DNA from: Pohlia nutans
Lineage: Eukaryota; Streptophyta; Bryopsida; Bryales; Mniaceae
Assembly (NCBI GenBank): GCA_022496805.1
Contig: CM040088.1
Coordinates: 11,625,001 to 11,689,000 of the forward strand
DNA: 64,000 nt
Direction: 5' to 3'
Made by a program: the position numbers and the translations under genes. Of the stretch, positions 1 through 11,700 are shown piece after piece. The notes below the pieces were generated by a model, which saw nothing but the letters and a program-made list of their open reading frames with translations, was not told the origin of the DNA and ran no database searches. Positions within the stretch are counted from its first letter, which is position 1, and each line of letters starts with the position of its first letter.

Positions 1-462
1 GAGAAAAAACGATTGACGCTCTCTACCTTTCTTCTGAATGAAACCCTCGAAACTAACGAATCCTAAAGCAAGCAAGCAATTCGGCAACTAAAAGATGACT
101 CGGACCTGTGATGCTGAATGCGAGAAATCAATGCAGCTCTCAACACAGAAGAAAAATTAAAGGGAAATGTACGAACTTCGTGTTTCCGAAAAAAGATCAG
201 GCTGGAAAGAGGAAATTGCTCCTACGAAAGCGATGAATTTCGTCCCGTCCACTCACTCAGCAATCCTGTAGTAAGCTTCAATTACTGCATGGGCAAATGG
301 CAATGGCTTTCAGTTTACTCTTTGCGTACTCCGAACACGCGCAACTCCGATCCAGGCAAGTAATTATACAAGATGCGAGGACTTGATGGACGAAGAAGCT
401 GTGATATGATTCATGAGTGACATCTGCAGCACGCACAAGTGATGTTGCGGCTGCCTGGCTGG
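1..462 (-). repeat. Duplicated copy of the pyridoxal kinase 5' flank
   Basis: This stretch aligns in the same orientation with 13661-14132, which is the upstream flank of the pyridoxal kinase gene. Shared runs include GATTGACGCTCTCTACCTTT, AAAAGATGACTCGGACC and TGATGTTGCGGCTGCCTGGC, with small indels between them. Similarity starts at base 1, so the copy probably continues left of the window, and ends near 462. If the arrangement matches the intact locus, a second kinase copy or its remnant would lie just outside the window on the minus strand. No reading frame here is convincing. Confidence 0.8.
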
Positions 463-490
463 CTGTTTGGCGCGTCAGTAAGAGCCGGTT

Positions 491-585
491 TCCATGAGCT
501 CCTACAAACAACCTCCTACAAATAGGCTCCTACAAACAGGCTCTGAGAACTGGATTCCATGAGCTCCTACAAACAACCTCCTACA
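491..585. repeat. Short direct repeat, 30-bp unit
   Basis: A 30-bp unit beginning TCCATGAGCTCCTACAAACA occurs at 491-520 and again at 556-585. Shorter echoes (GGCTCCTACAAACAGGCTC) lie between them. It abuts the left end of the decayed Tc1 element. No coding potential was seen. Confidence 0.8.
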
Positions 586-1485
586 GGGATCGTCAAAACT
601 GATCAAACGTTTGCAAACACTTCATTCAATCTTTTCTGGACGAAAAATTGACACATGAAATTGGAACTAGTAATTTTATTAACGTACTATGCAATATATA
701 GTACATAGTAGAGAAAAAATAAGCCTTCAAATTAGAGCTTTACAAAAGATTGAGAAGAATCCACAATCCACCCAGGCATTTTTCACCTTTGTCTGCGAAT
801 GTAAACTGGCTCTATGAACTGCACGCTTGATAGTATGAGAGCTCACTCTCATACCCAATATTTGTTGCGTAGACCTTGCTACATCTGCACAAGTATCAAC
901 TCTTCCCCTTACCATTTCTAACACACACTTTTGTTCATGACTGTGCTCTATTCAACTTTTGAGGGTACCTCCACGCGAGCGTTCTACATCGGAAACATGT
1001 ACCTGACGAAGGTTATGGACACTTCCCACATTCACATGCAAAAAGTATTTGCTATCTCTCTGTGTGAACGTCCTCTCCGGAGCATCGAAACTACATTATT
1101 TTGAGTCTGTCGAGATAATGCTTTAGGCATCTTGAAACATTGAAGAAGGCCTATATAGTAGCAACAATTGTGCATACAACTATTAGAGACTAGAGAAATC
1201 AGAGTTCTACAAGTGCCAGTGGAAGATCTCTCACAATCTGCGCACATCAGTTCACAGGTTTTTGCATTTCATGGTTTGTCAAAAGTGATCAAATGAGAGA
1301 GATGACCACTAGCCATCCATTTGTCCACTCAAATGCATTGCCATTTGTACAATTAGCTTTTCAATAATCTCAGCTTGAAATAAAAAGTGATCGACCCTTG
1401 AACTAGAGCATGCCACTTGTCAACTTGCAATTAATGACAATCAAAGTTGTGATTACGCAATGTTTGATCAGTTTTGACAGTCACT
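584..1485 (-). mobile_element. Decayed Tc1/mariner element
   Basis: The ends carry inverted repeats: CAGGGATCGTCAAAACTGAT at the left, and on the opposite strand CAGTGACTGTCAAAACTGAT at the right. They share GTCAAAACTGATCAAAC. A third, inward copy (GTCAAAAGTGATCAAATG) lies at 1278-1295. TA precedes the left end; the right flank reads CA, so the TA target duplication is only half preserved. At about 900 bp the element is internally deleted. It contains only the N-terminal part of a broken transposase on the minus strand. Confidence 0.65.
727..1247 (-). pseudogene. Tc1-like transposase N-terminal fragment, frameshifted
   Basis: Minus-strand translation gives MPKALSRQTQNNVVSMLRRG followed by RSHREIANTF. 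This matches the first helix-turn-helix of the intact transposase at 18427 (LSSQKKSDVLSMLQRG, then REVSRSLHVG). A frameshift near 1040 moves the continuation (NVGSVHNLRQVHVS) to another frame, and a further break precedes the second helix-turn-helix (GMRVSSHTIKRAVHRASLHS). The DDE catalytic domain is absent. The protein is clearly diverged from the intact copy, so it represents an older or different Tc1 lineage. Confidence 0.7.
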
Positions 1486-2390
1486 GCACAAACAAACTCT
1501 TAGAGCTCGTTTCCATGATAGACTGCCAGGCCTTCTCCCCCACCCTCGTCACTAAGAGCTAGTTTCCATTGGAAACTAGAATTGATGGCCTATCCAAGTT
1601 GACCATGGACATGGAAATGAAATAACCCTCAAAAAGTTATTGTTTTGGACAAAACAATCAACATGTTTATACAGTCTATAAGATTTATATTCAATTCACG
1701 AGTGGCGCCGAGAACCATTGCTCTACTTCGAAGTGGAACATACAAAGAAGCTGTCAAAGCACATGTTGCTATGACAAGACTTGATCATGGAAAACCATAA
1801 AAGGGTAAAGAAGTAGTTGTTTGACATGAAAATCCAACAAGTACCTAATAACATTATTTACAAGTTTTTTCTTCATAAACTATATCAATGTATTTTAGCA
1901 ATGCAAAATTTACATAAGTTAGTCATATAATAATTAATATTTATTTATTCATTTATTTACTTATTTTGTGCTTACTTATTCTAAATGTTTGTAAATACAT
2001 CATCCACTCGAAATGTGGAACAATTGGCATGGGTGGTTCCCTTATTGAAAAGATGGTAGAGGTTTTTGATGAAAATACAAACAAATGGTATTTAGGAAGG
2101 ATTTCAAGCTTTAATGACTCGGTAGAAAGGCATTAATGCTAAACCATACAACATAGAAGTACCAAGTAATGACAAAGTTATGAAGGTATAACACTCCCAA
2201 ATGAAAATGTACGGTTTGCTAGACAATATGTTTTACATAAGGAGCTTTCTTTTTATGTATTTTGATTGTATTTTAAATCAATTATATCAAATTCACTAGA
2301 GCTCCTCGATGCTCCGTACTACCATTGACAAATTTTGAATTTGTTGACTGTTTTGTAGACATGTTTTCTTTTTATAATAAATTCTTATGT
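1486..2390. other. AT-rich spacer, no confident gene
   Basis: No sustained open frame. Around 2018-2135 a plus-strand stretch reads GGSLIEKMVEVFDENTNKWY followed by LGRISSF. This faintly resembles Tudor-like folds of plant nuclear proteins (pattern VEVxxxxxxxWYxGxVxxF). It is short, isolated and followed by stops, so at most it is a gene fragment. Confidence 0.4.
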
Positions 2391-2969
2391 TTAATCTCTA
2401 AAGGTTGAAACATGCAAAAAATGCATGATGTACAAAATTGAACGTCAATTTCTCATCCGTCATGCACTTTTTGGGGTGTGGATTTTTACGGTAGATTTTA
2501 TGGGAAGTTAGCTTCATGCATGTGTCAATAGATTAGAAAGGGGATGATTTGTGAAATTTTTATGCCTCATTTCATGTTGTAGTGATTCACTCAAAATTTC
2601 AAAGATTTTAGTGTGAATTGTGAGTGCTCATGAAAAAATCAACTTATAAAATTAAGCAACCAAAAACCTCCAAAAATCACTACACTTAGAGTATTACATT
2701 TTAACCAATCACAACAAATTTCATCAACAAATTGCCAATATCTTATTCGTAATCAAATTACAAAAGAATTTTGAATTTTAAGTTTCAAAATTTATACAAA
2801 AATATTGGTGATAGTAATCATAAATCTAACTGTATGAATAGAATCTAAAGTTCATAGTGTAAAACTTTCATTTGTACATCAAGTTCAAAATATCCCTCTT
2901 AGTTGCATTTTATAAGACATCTTTGAAATTCTCCAAATTTGGAGAAGGGTGAGGATGTTTAGGGGTTAA
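2391..2969 (-). mobile_element. TTAA-flanked element, family A
   Basis: The right end is GTTTAGGGGTTAA and the left end a decayed TTAATCTCTAAAGG. The interior matches the family A copies at 3594, 22480, 30500, 31070 and 46351: CTCATCCGTCATGCACTTTT, TTGTGATTGGTT (here reversed) and CCATACGGTTAGAT-like blocks. It is about 580 bp, with no coding capacity. Confidence 0.75.
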
Positions 2970-2984
2970 ATTTAGACTTGAGCC

Positions 2985-3180
2985 TCTTCGGTGATAAATG
3001 TTCTTCATGAACCTCTTTATGAACCTTTTATTCTTAGACATGAACCTCTTTGGCCATAAGTGCCCTTCATGAACCTCTTCATCAACTTTTTGTTTTTAAA
3101 CATGAACCTCCCATGTGATAAATTGATAACTACCTTTTATGAACCTCTTCAATTCATGAACCTTTTGTTCTAATGCCTTT
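2985..3180 (+). repeat. Imperfect CATGAACCTCTT repeats
   Basis: The block ATGAACCTCTT, or close variants, recurs at least six times across about 190 bp with irregular spacing (for example TTCATGAACCTCTTTATGAACC and ACATGAACCTCTTTGGCC). It is not a strict tandem repeat. It lies between two family A elements. The rest of 2970-3593 is AT-rich spacer without genes. Confidence 0.6.
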
Positions 3181-3593
3181 TACCCTTGAATGTTTAGAGA
3201 GGCCTTGAGAGGCTTTTGAGTCCAAAACACGGTATTTAGAGCTCCTAAATGATGCTTTTAGCAAAAAAAAATATATAAAATCATCCCGCTCCAAAATATC
3301 CCAATTTATTTATTGAAGTTGTTTGTTTTTAAAAATAGTCAATATTAAATGAGATATACACATAAAAGAAAACTCCATATCGTGAATTCAACTAAACTTT
3401 AACCATGCATAATTCCAGTAGGTCTTGTCCAATCATGTTATATTTTTTTCAAAGTGTGTCAATTGAATATTATTATTTTGGTCTTTTAAATTTCTAATTT
3501 TAGGTTCATCTCATCATTCAAATTGAGAACAAACCAAAAAATGGTCTCACAAGAACTTTTTAATAAGCTACTTTGTAGCAATGAAAAAAAATG

Positions 3594-4169
3594 TTAACAC
3601 TTAAAAGCCCAGGCATTTTTTGGACGATGTACAAATTTCTCCATGTTTTATCATGTCTCATGCATTTTTGCAGTGTAGATTTTTTTCTATAGATTTTTTA
3701 GGAAGTTAGCTTCATGCATGTGTAAACCAATTAGAAAAGAGATGATTTATGAAAAAAATTATGCCTCATTTCATATTGTAGTGATTCATCAAAAATTTCT
3801 AATAGCTTAGTTCAAAATAGTTCAAAAGTTCTCTTGAAAAATGAACTCATAAAATTAAACAACCAAAAAATCTCCAAAAATCACTACACTTAGAGTATTA
3901 CATTTCAACCCATCACAACAAATTTCATCCATATAATATCTTATTCTTAATCGAATTTCAAAAGAACATTGAATTTGAGTTTCAAATTTTATACAAAAAT
4001 AGTGGTGATAGCAATTATAGATATAACCGTATGGATAGAATCTAAAATTCATAATGTACAACTTTTATTCATACATCAAGTTCAAAATATCCCTCTTAGC
4101 CGTTGCAATTTTAAATGCATCTTTGCAATTCTCCAAATCTGGAATAGGTTGTGGGCATTTAGGGGTTAA
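3594..4169 (-). mobile_element. TTAA-flanked element, family A
   Basis: It begins TTAACACTTAAAAGCCC and ends GCATTTAGGGGTTAA. The interior is collinear with the family A copy at 2391, including the conserved AAATCTCCAAAAATCACTAC block. It is about 576 bp. The small open frames inside are shadows. Confidence 0.75.
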
Positions 4170-4199
4170 GTCCTAATTCATAATATTCATTCAACTCGT

Positions 4200-5480
4200 T
4201 CTTCTATCCACTACTACTTTTTGAAGTAGTGAATGTAGTGAATGTAGTGGTAAAAACGTCTTTAATTAAAAAATAAAATTTAATTACATCTTAGTTCTTA
4301 TCTAATTAGGATATCCATCAAATTACTCATCTTTGATGAATTACATCTAATTTGTAATAACAATGTAAAACAATTGTTTGTCTCAAAAAATGATATTTTT
4401 ATGGTTTTTACCCTTCCTACACTATTTTTGGTATATAAACTTCATGTTTCACTGAACCACCATATGTACATGTATTTTAAGAAACAAACCCTTCATATGA
4501 GTTTCATAATCTCCTTCATTTTTCCATTCTTAGGATTTTTGAGGCTTATTAAATATCATGGAATGAAAGATTCTAATTTTAAAATATAACTTCATAATTA
4601 TTCAACATCTAGTCACATAAGACCATGTAAAAATTTGACTAATGAAATTCTAATTATCTATGATCCTTTTTAGACTACATTTAGTTGAAACAATACATCC
4701 TATTTTCTACTAATGTCATCGTAGCGGGGCACTGTCCCAAAAATAGATTGAGCCAAAAATGTCATTCTGTGGATATCCCTTTTACCCCTAAGCCTTCAAA
4801 ATCTCATACATCCATCATTTACGAGAAATTAACTAGAATTATCCAAAGTTAATTTTCTCAAAAAGTTAATTTTCTCAAAAAAAATCCATCACTTTGGACA
4901 ACTTTTTTCAATCACCCATACCATGAGAACACCCAAATCCTAATTCTTGAGCAATTCTCCCGTAATCCCAATCTATGTGTTTGCGAAGGGTGTAAACCTT
5001 TATGTTCCCTAAATCTCACCACTCACTACAAACTAACAGAGGTGTGAAGACTTTCTATGTGCGGTTGTACTAATTATGTGGTATTTCTTGTGTTTGGAAG
5101 TTTGTTATCTTGTTTTATTTTTTGGATTGTGTTCTTTTGTTCATGTTCCATTAATGTATGTATTTTGATCTTGATCAATGTACCAACTCCTTTCATATTT
5201 GAACGTATAATTTTTTTGTCCTAAACAATATCTGGATAAGTCACTATCACTTATAAAATTCACAATAATTATGTGTGAGTCTATTCTTGATGAAAGATTG
5301 AAACAAAGAGGTGTTGACATAGATCATTGACACAACCTCTTCACTTTCATTTTTTAAAGTTTAACCCAAATTCTATTTGACTTTGAAGTCACACACCCTC
5401 CAAAAAAATATCATTTTTGAGTGTGCATTAAAAGGTTAAAAAAAAATACTATAATCTTCCAATCCAACGGTCCGATCTTA
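4200..5480. repeat. Two dispersed repeat modules
   Basis: The part from about 4227 to 5010 matches 44390-45110 in the same orientation (GTAGTGAATGTAGTGG; TTCATATGAGTTTCAT). The part from about 5060 to 5470 matches 40470-40870, inside a TTAA element (TATTTCTTGTGTTTGGAAGT; TGTACCAACTCCTTTCAT). These look like pieces of larger, decayed transposable elements. No gene was seen from 4170 to 5775. Confidence 0.6.
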
Positions 5481-5775
5481 CCAAGGTTTAACCGGCACTT
5501 GTTTGATTAAGCTATGCTTCCATTAATACGGTTAAACACTATTGATAGTATCCATAATTTGAACAAAGAGAGTTTTAAGAAAAAAATCACCAAAAAACTG
5601 TGTTTTCTCCATAACCACCTTGAACACTGAAGGGTTAAGATGGCGAACCAAAGTGAGGAAAAATCAACCGTTGGCTGGTTTTTGAGGCTATGGGTCGTGA
5701 CAAGGTTAACTTGAGACAACCGCAGAAGGTGATGCTAGAATTTGATACCACCAAATTTGAAGCATACCAATCCCT

Positions 5776-6105
5776 TTAACCCCTAAACGTCCCACCATCC
5801 AGAAATTGGATCATGAACAGATTCAAAGCCTTGTAATTTTCTCATACAATCTCGGATGACTTTCATCCAAGTCGCCTTTGTAAGACTATTAAATTCTCTA
5901 CCAATTACAATAAATCTCTTGTGATGGGGAGTTGTTGATAATATTGAAGAGGCCTCCAAATGCAAGTATGTCAATTTTTTTGGGTAGCTCTTATGCTTGC
6001 AATGGTCCTCTTATGTACACCTCATGTACATTTGAGCCATGCTAATATCTATTTTTGAAGCTAGCATCTGCTTGTGTTAAAAGCGTCGGTACGTTTAGGG
6101 GTTAA
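5776..6105. mobile_element. TTAA-flanked element (AAACGTCCCA type)
   Basis: It starts TTAACCCCTAAACGTCCCAC and ends GGTACGTTTAGGGGTTAA, 330 bp between the outer TTAAs. The ends match those of the longer element at 38560-39107. It is non-coding; frames inside it are not supported. Confidence 0.75.
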
Positions 6106-6404
6106 AATGTCGCATTGGGATGTCAAACTCCGAGATCCATGACAGTCATGACATGATGAAGAGAAATGTGTGGTAGCTACTCTAAGTTATGCCCAGCTTC
6201 TAAGTGTTGGTTTTGGTTTCTGGTACAATTATCAGAGGTGGAAGGTGGGTATATCCGTGTCAAGTATTTAATTCTTTTGGAAAATAAGGTTTGAAAGATA
6301 GAATATTCTTCAAGATTTTTTTTTTTCATTATTCATTATTTTTTGTGAAAAAAAAAATTATGACTTTTTTGCATTTGTAGCTCACACACAAGGTTCTTTA
6401 GCAG

Positions 6405-7081
6405 TTAATCCTTAAGAGTACACACTACATTTACCTAGTCAAACCTCATCAATATCTCACATTTTAAAATATATTATAATTTTTTGGTATTTTTCTCATG
6501 TGATTTATTGTTAAACTAATTTACATTGAATTTTCCAAAATGGTTTAAATAAAAATGAATTTTGTAAGATCTTTCAAAGTTTTTATCTTGTAATAGTTAT
6601 AGTAATTACAAAAATGTCTAATATAGAATATACTTTACAAATTTCATTATTAGATTGTCAATATCTTTTTCGTAATCATATTACAAAAGAGCTCTAAATT
6701 TTAAATTTGAAAATTTATACACAAATATTGGTAATAGCAATCGCAAATCTAACCGTATGGATAGAATCTAAAATTCATAATGTACAACTTTTATTCATTC
6801 ATCAAGTTGAAAATATCCCTCTTAGTTGCATTTTATAATGCATCTTTAGAAAACTGCCAAATCTGAAAAGGGTGAGAACGTTTAGGGGTTAAAGTGCTAT
6901 CAAAAATGCAATTTTAACAATTTTAATGAATAGTAAATTGGACTAGAAAGTAGAGGATAGCTCTCACACTTTTTTAGTTGGAATCATTTTCATTTGAATT
7001 AGGTACTACGTGAAAATCAGCGTTTTGCTGAAAAACGATCAAACATAGCCCTATGGGGCACCTTGCACGCTTAGGGGTTAA
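6405..7081. mobile_element. TTAA element carrying a family A fragment
   Basis: The left part (TTAATCCTTAAGAG, then AGTCAAACCTCATCAATATC) and the right part (GCACGCTTAGGGGTTAA, AAAAACGATCAAACATAGCC) match the two halves of the element at 23474-24019. The middle, about 6630-6893, is instead the end of a family A element finishing in GTTTAGGGGTTAA. It is a chimaeric or nested arrangement with no genes. Confidence 0.65.
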
Positions 7082-8458
7082 AGTAAGAGCATCCAATTCC
7101 GACAATGTACCCAATGTCGGTAATTTCTAGATACGGTAGTCATTCTACAACGTAAATCTAGGTAGACCATAGATAGTTTATCAATTTTGTCAACAAACAA
7201 TAAAGGCTCTATGACATGCTTGGATTTGCGTTCTAAAATGAATGCCGTATCTAGAAATTATTAGCAACTTCTTTGGCTAAAGATGATGTGGACTTGCTAA
7301 GATTCGGGAATAGTGGCCAAATTTTGAGGTGTTGCTCAAAAGAACTAAAAAATCTTATGCAATCTAGTGGACAATGTATCAGTGATCTACGATTCATAAA
7401 TTCCCTATGTTTCAAATTCACCAATCCCCTCACTAACTAAAGGCATAAATACCATAAACTGAGACACCCCCAAGAACCATGTCATATCACTAATCTGCCA
7501 CTACAACCGTGATGTAAACTCACCTTAAACCATTTTTGGGGACATTAAGTTGAGTGTCAACCAATTGGCTTCTTTCATTTGCTCTATTTTGGGTAAAGTG
7601 GTGGGACATCCCATATATCAATTTAGGGTTAGCCCATTATCGGTTTAAGATAAGTCGTGGCAAACTTTCCACTTTAAAAAGTTGTAGAAAATTTTCTAAT
7701 TGGCAAAAAAATATGGAATCACTTCATCTTTTCATGATTTCTTGTTCTCTATCTAGGAAAAATAAGTCCTTGATCAAACTTAACATTTCTAAGATGCAAA
7801 ACACCTTATTTTCTCGGGTTTATGGTATTTCTACCTTATCAGCCAAGAAGTTTCAAGTGAGTTGATTGATGCTAACAGTGGCTTTTCATCTTCACCCGTC
7901 TAAGATAGGCTTTCACTTTAACGTCCCAATTCAACATTGTTTTCAAAGATGCGCTATAAAATGTTTGATGAAACCCTAAAATGGAGTAGATGTATAAAGA
8001 AAACTTGTAAATGTCAATGTGAAGATCACATCTGTACAGTTGGATGCATCATATTTTTTATTAATATTTTTTATTTAATGTTGAAAGGTTTTCTCTTGAT
8101 ATTCAATTAAAAATCCCAAATCAATAGAAAAATTTCAAAAACTTGTAATGAAATTGGAATAACATGCCCTACGAGATGGTATGGTTTCCATTATTTGATT
8201 CGACCTATTCTGGAAAATCATGTTTGAGGTCTCACTTTTCGAACAAAGAATGAAACTTGACATAAACCAATTGTGTTATTTTTCTAAAAATCATAATAAC
8301 CTATTTTAAAGATCCAAACCATTCAAAGAATAGTCAACTTGCACAAGAAGAACCAAGAGTAATTTTGGTGGATGAAAACTGTCCAATCTGGATGAGATCC
8401 GAACAGCTTCAATCTGTTCGTCATCCAATATATGGATGCTGGCGCGCTAAAGGGTTAA
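7082..8458. other. Gene-poor spacer ending in a TTAA element end
   Basis: No supported gene. An inverted GTATCTAGAAATT / AATTTCTAGATAC pair lies near 7120-7260. The segment from about 7918 to 8458 ends GCGCTAAAGGGTTAA, a TTAA-element right end, but its left end (TTTAACGTCCCAATTC) has lost the CCCCTAAA terminus. It is therefore a damaged copy. Confidence 0.45.
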
Positions 8459-8768
8459 AAACCATAGGTAGAAGCCTGGGGCTTCATTCAAGTCATGTTG
8501 AGGCAGCACATCAAAAAAATGTTATGTAAAGCACACAGAAATAATTTGACATTTTACTATATATAATTTTCTATTAGAACGTACCGGTACCTGCAACAGT
8601 CATCATGGCTTAAATTTACGTTCTTGCAGCTTCCATTAAGCCACACCAGGTAAGGTCTTGCCTAGCTTAACCTGAAAGGCTTCCGGAAACATCTAAAACG
8701 AGCGTCAAATTGGCTTAATGAATGTGCTACATTATCATTGTCATGGGGAGGAAAATGATCTGAATCTG

Positions 8769-11700
8769 TCACGTACTGCTACAATTTTCGGTGAAGAACT
8801 CGATTACAGGGGACTGAATTTCTTTGACACTTTGAATGAGGCGAAGCTCCAGTTGTTTAGATTTTGGCTCGGGTAGATCCCCTGCATCGCCATAATCTGC
8901 GATCGTATTCTTTAGCACAGCCTGCAAATACACACAAAGCATAAGAATTTCATCCCCATTCCATAAAAATTACATCCCCATTCCATAAAAACCAGTTAAA
9001 TAGTTGCAACAACTTCAAGACAAAGGAAAACACTCAAACCCTTGCAGAGAAAATCATGAAGTCATGGGCATAAATGAATATGATATCGTGCATGTCAGAT
9101 GTAGTACTTGAAGGCTCGACACTGCAAGCTCTGCTGCCTTATCCAGATCTTCTGGAAATTTCTGCAAAAATCAAGAGCAAAACCACTACCGCCTCAATCC
9201 ACCGACATTTTGATCATAAAATCTTTGAAATTCCTTTAGCCAGTTTGAATAATACAACCAACAAATACAAATCTTATGAATCTGCAAGTGCTTTGGTAAC
9301 AAGTAACAACTCAACATGGACCGTAAAGTTGTCACAACAGCAGACAAAGTAAACCCATGATGATGAGAACTTACATGACTCCATCCCAATAGAAGTGCCG
9401 TCATTAGATCTCCAGTGCCCTGTATGTTTTTAAGTAGAGATATTAGAAGTCTTTATGATCCAGGATGTAGGGTAGCCATCATGTTTTAAAAAATAATAAT
9501 TCAAAACAAATTTCAAAATAATCTCAAAGATCAAATTAACTTCTATTTTTGTTCAACAACGTGTTATTTTTACAACTGCATGTAAAATGAAATTGTCTCA
9601 TTTTGCACGAGTCAAAATGGATGTTTAATTTTGTTGTTCATTATTGATTTTGGTGAGCAGTCATAGGATTTTGAAGTTTCATTGTTGGTTTCTATTATTA
9701 CTACTCTTGATTGATTTTGGTGAGCGGTCGTAGGGACATAGGTGCGCAATCACTGGTGCATGAGAAGTCATAGGGACACCCACTCTACTTACTAGGTAGA
9801 AATGATAGCAATGATAGAAATGATGACAGCAATGATCATAGAACTAGATAACAATGGCAAGAAACAAGCCAAATCAACATAGAATTTATGTCCTTCCAAA
9901 CTGACACAAGAGATTAAAGTAGAATGTTCAAAAAATGCTAGCAGGTGACATTGCCACACATTATATACAGTCACGTGCCAAAAGTCCTTGTACTCTAACA
10001 AACATTTTTGAAAAATAACCTACTTTTATCCATTTGAAATCTCATTTTGGTGTTGGTATATAAAGTCCTTATGATTATGATAGTACCATTAAAGTTTGGG
10101 ATTTTGATATGGCATTTAAAGTTGAAAACCAACTTAATCTTACAAGTATGCATATTCTACCAAATACATCAATTATTTCATTCAAGGATGTTTAGAAGTG
10201 TCATCTACCAGATGTCATATTAGTATTCTTAGCTCAATAGTACAAATTGTTGGTAATTATTAGAGTTATCCTTTTATTCAAAAAGTTTGAAACCCTGTGT
10301 AGGAAATCATACTTATGTTAGTTTCTCATCGATTCATGTTCAAAACTGTTGAAACTTAGGATGGTTGAAATCCTGAAATCAAATAGGGGTTCAAAACCTT
10401 TTGAGTTAAAGAATAACTCCATTGTTGCAAACATTTTTACCAGCTTAGACCACCCCTAAATAATATACTGGCTAACACTAATTGTCTTGACAATTTCAAA
10501 ACCAAAACCTATTTCCTTAGAAAGGTTTTATACTTTTATATCTAATTCACTTTGTTGCTTAAATAGTGACGGAGTTGTTCTACAAGAAGATTTTTCAACT
10601 TTCCCAAGGAATACAAAGACTTTTAGCATATAACAGTACAAAAAATAGTGGCTAGGTTGGGGGTAAGATAAGTGTACCGTAAAGTATGAATGTAGCTTTG
10701 GTAGGACTATTTTGAACTGTTTCGGTGCCTGTCCCTGCATGACAAGGCCACTTAAACCTCAGCCCTTGAAATGACAAATACAGAAAGTCCTTCAGCACAT
10801 AATATCTTAGAACATAATTTGAACAACATTGTGTACTTTAAAAGATGCATGTGGGGTGTGAACAGATCCCAAATGGAGGTAAAGAATAAAAGACAGAATT
10901 GCAAATGCTTATGGTACACCAGTATTCCTTTTCTTTTCGTTAATGAACTAACAATGTTTTCAGTAAAATTAGACTGTTTCAGGAACTTTTAGATATCATC
11001 GTTAAGAAAACCTTTCGCCTTGATTCATATGGTCACAATGATCATGCACTAGACAAGCCAAAAACATGAAACCTAGATGCATCATGAACAACTACACAAC
11101 AAATCCTTTTCATGAGTCCAGGATATCACAGGACTCACTTTGCTTTGTACGTGGCTGCCAAGGACAGTCAGCATGTTGTCTATTGATAGACTTGTGATTA
11201 CCACCTGTAAATCAATGATTCAGAGTTTCACACTAGTTAAAAAGATGTTTTGATATCGATGACAATATCAAACAAGATGGTAGTCACAATTGTATACAGT
11301 ATACTATTGTAGAAGGAAAGCCAGTCAGTACCTTTGAAGGACCTGCAGCATGCAGATCAGCGCAAGCTTGCAATGCCTCTGCCTCTGTTTCAATACTGCC
11401 AACTGTGCCTTTCAGTTTCCCCTTTCACAGATAAATGATTTGAAGATATCGACAGTAGTAAGCAGTTTCCAATTCATATTAAAAGCATCAAATTTCTCAA
11501 TACACATGAGCATTAAGGGAAAAAAAACACAAGGCTCTTCCTATTTGAAATGAGATAAAAGGCAAAGTGTTGCTACCGACGACCAGTGAGTTGTTCCGCT
11601 TCAAAATGATTTGGTGTAATCATAGTTGCCACGGGAACTACCTGCAACAAATTACACCAATTTATAATCCCCCATTGCACGTGCAAATCTCAGTTTAGGT

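Noticed and set aside
118..363. 81-aa plus-strand frame at the left edge
   Set aside because: It lies in the duplicated kinase 5' flank and is broken in the other copy by indels.
7554..7865. 103-aa plus-strand frame
   Set aside because: No ATG start, no recognisable motif, and AT-rich spacer composition.
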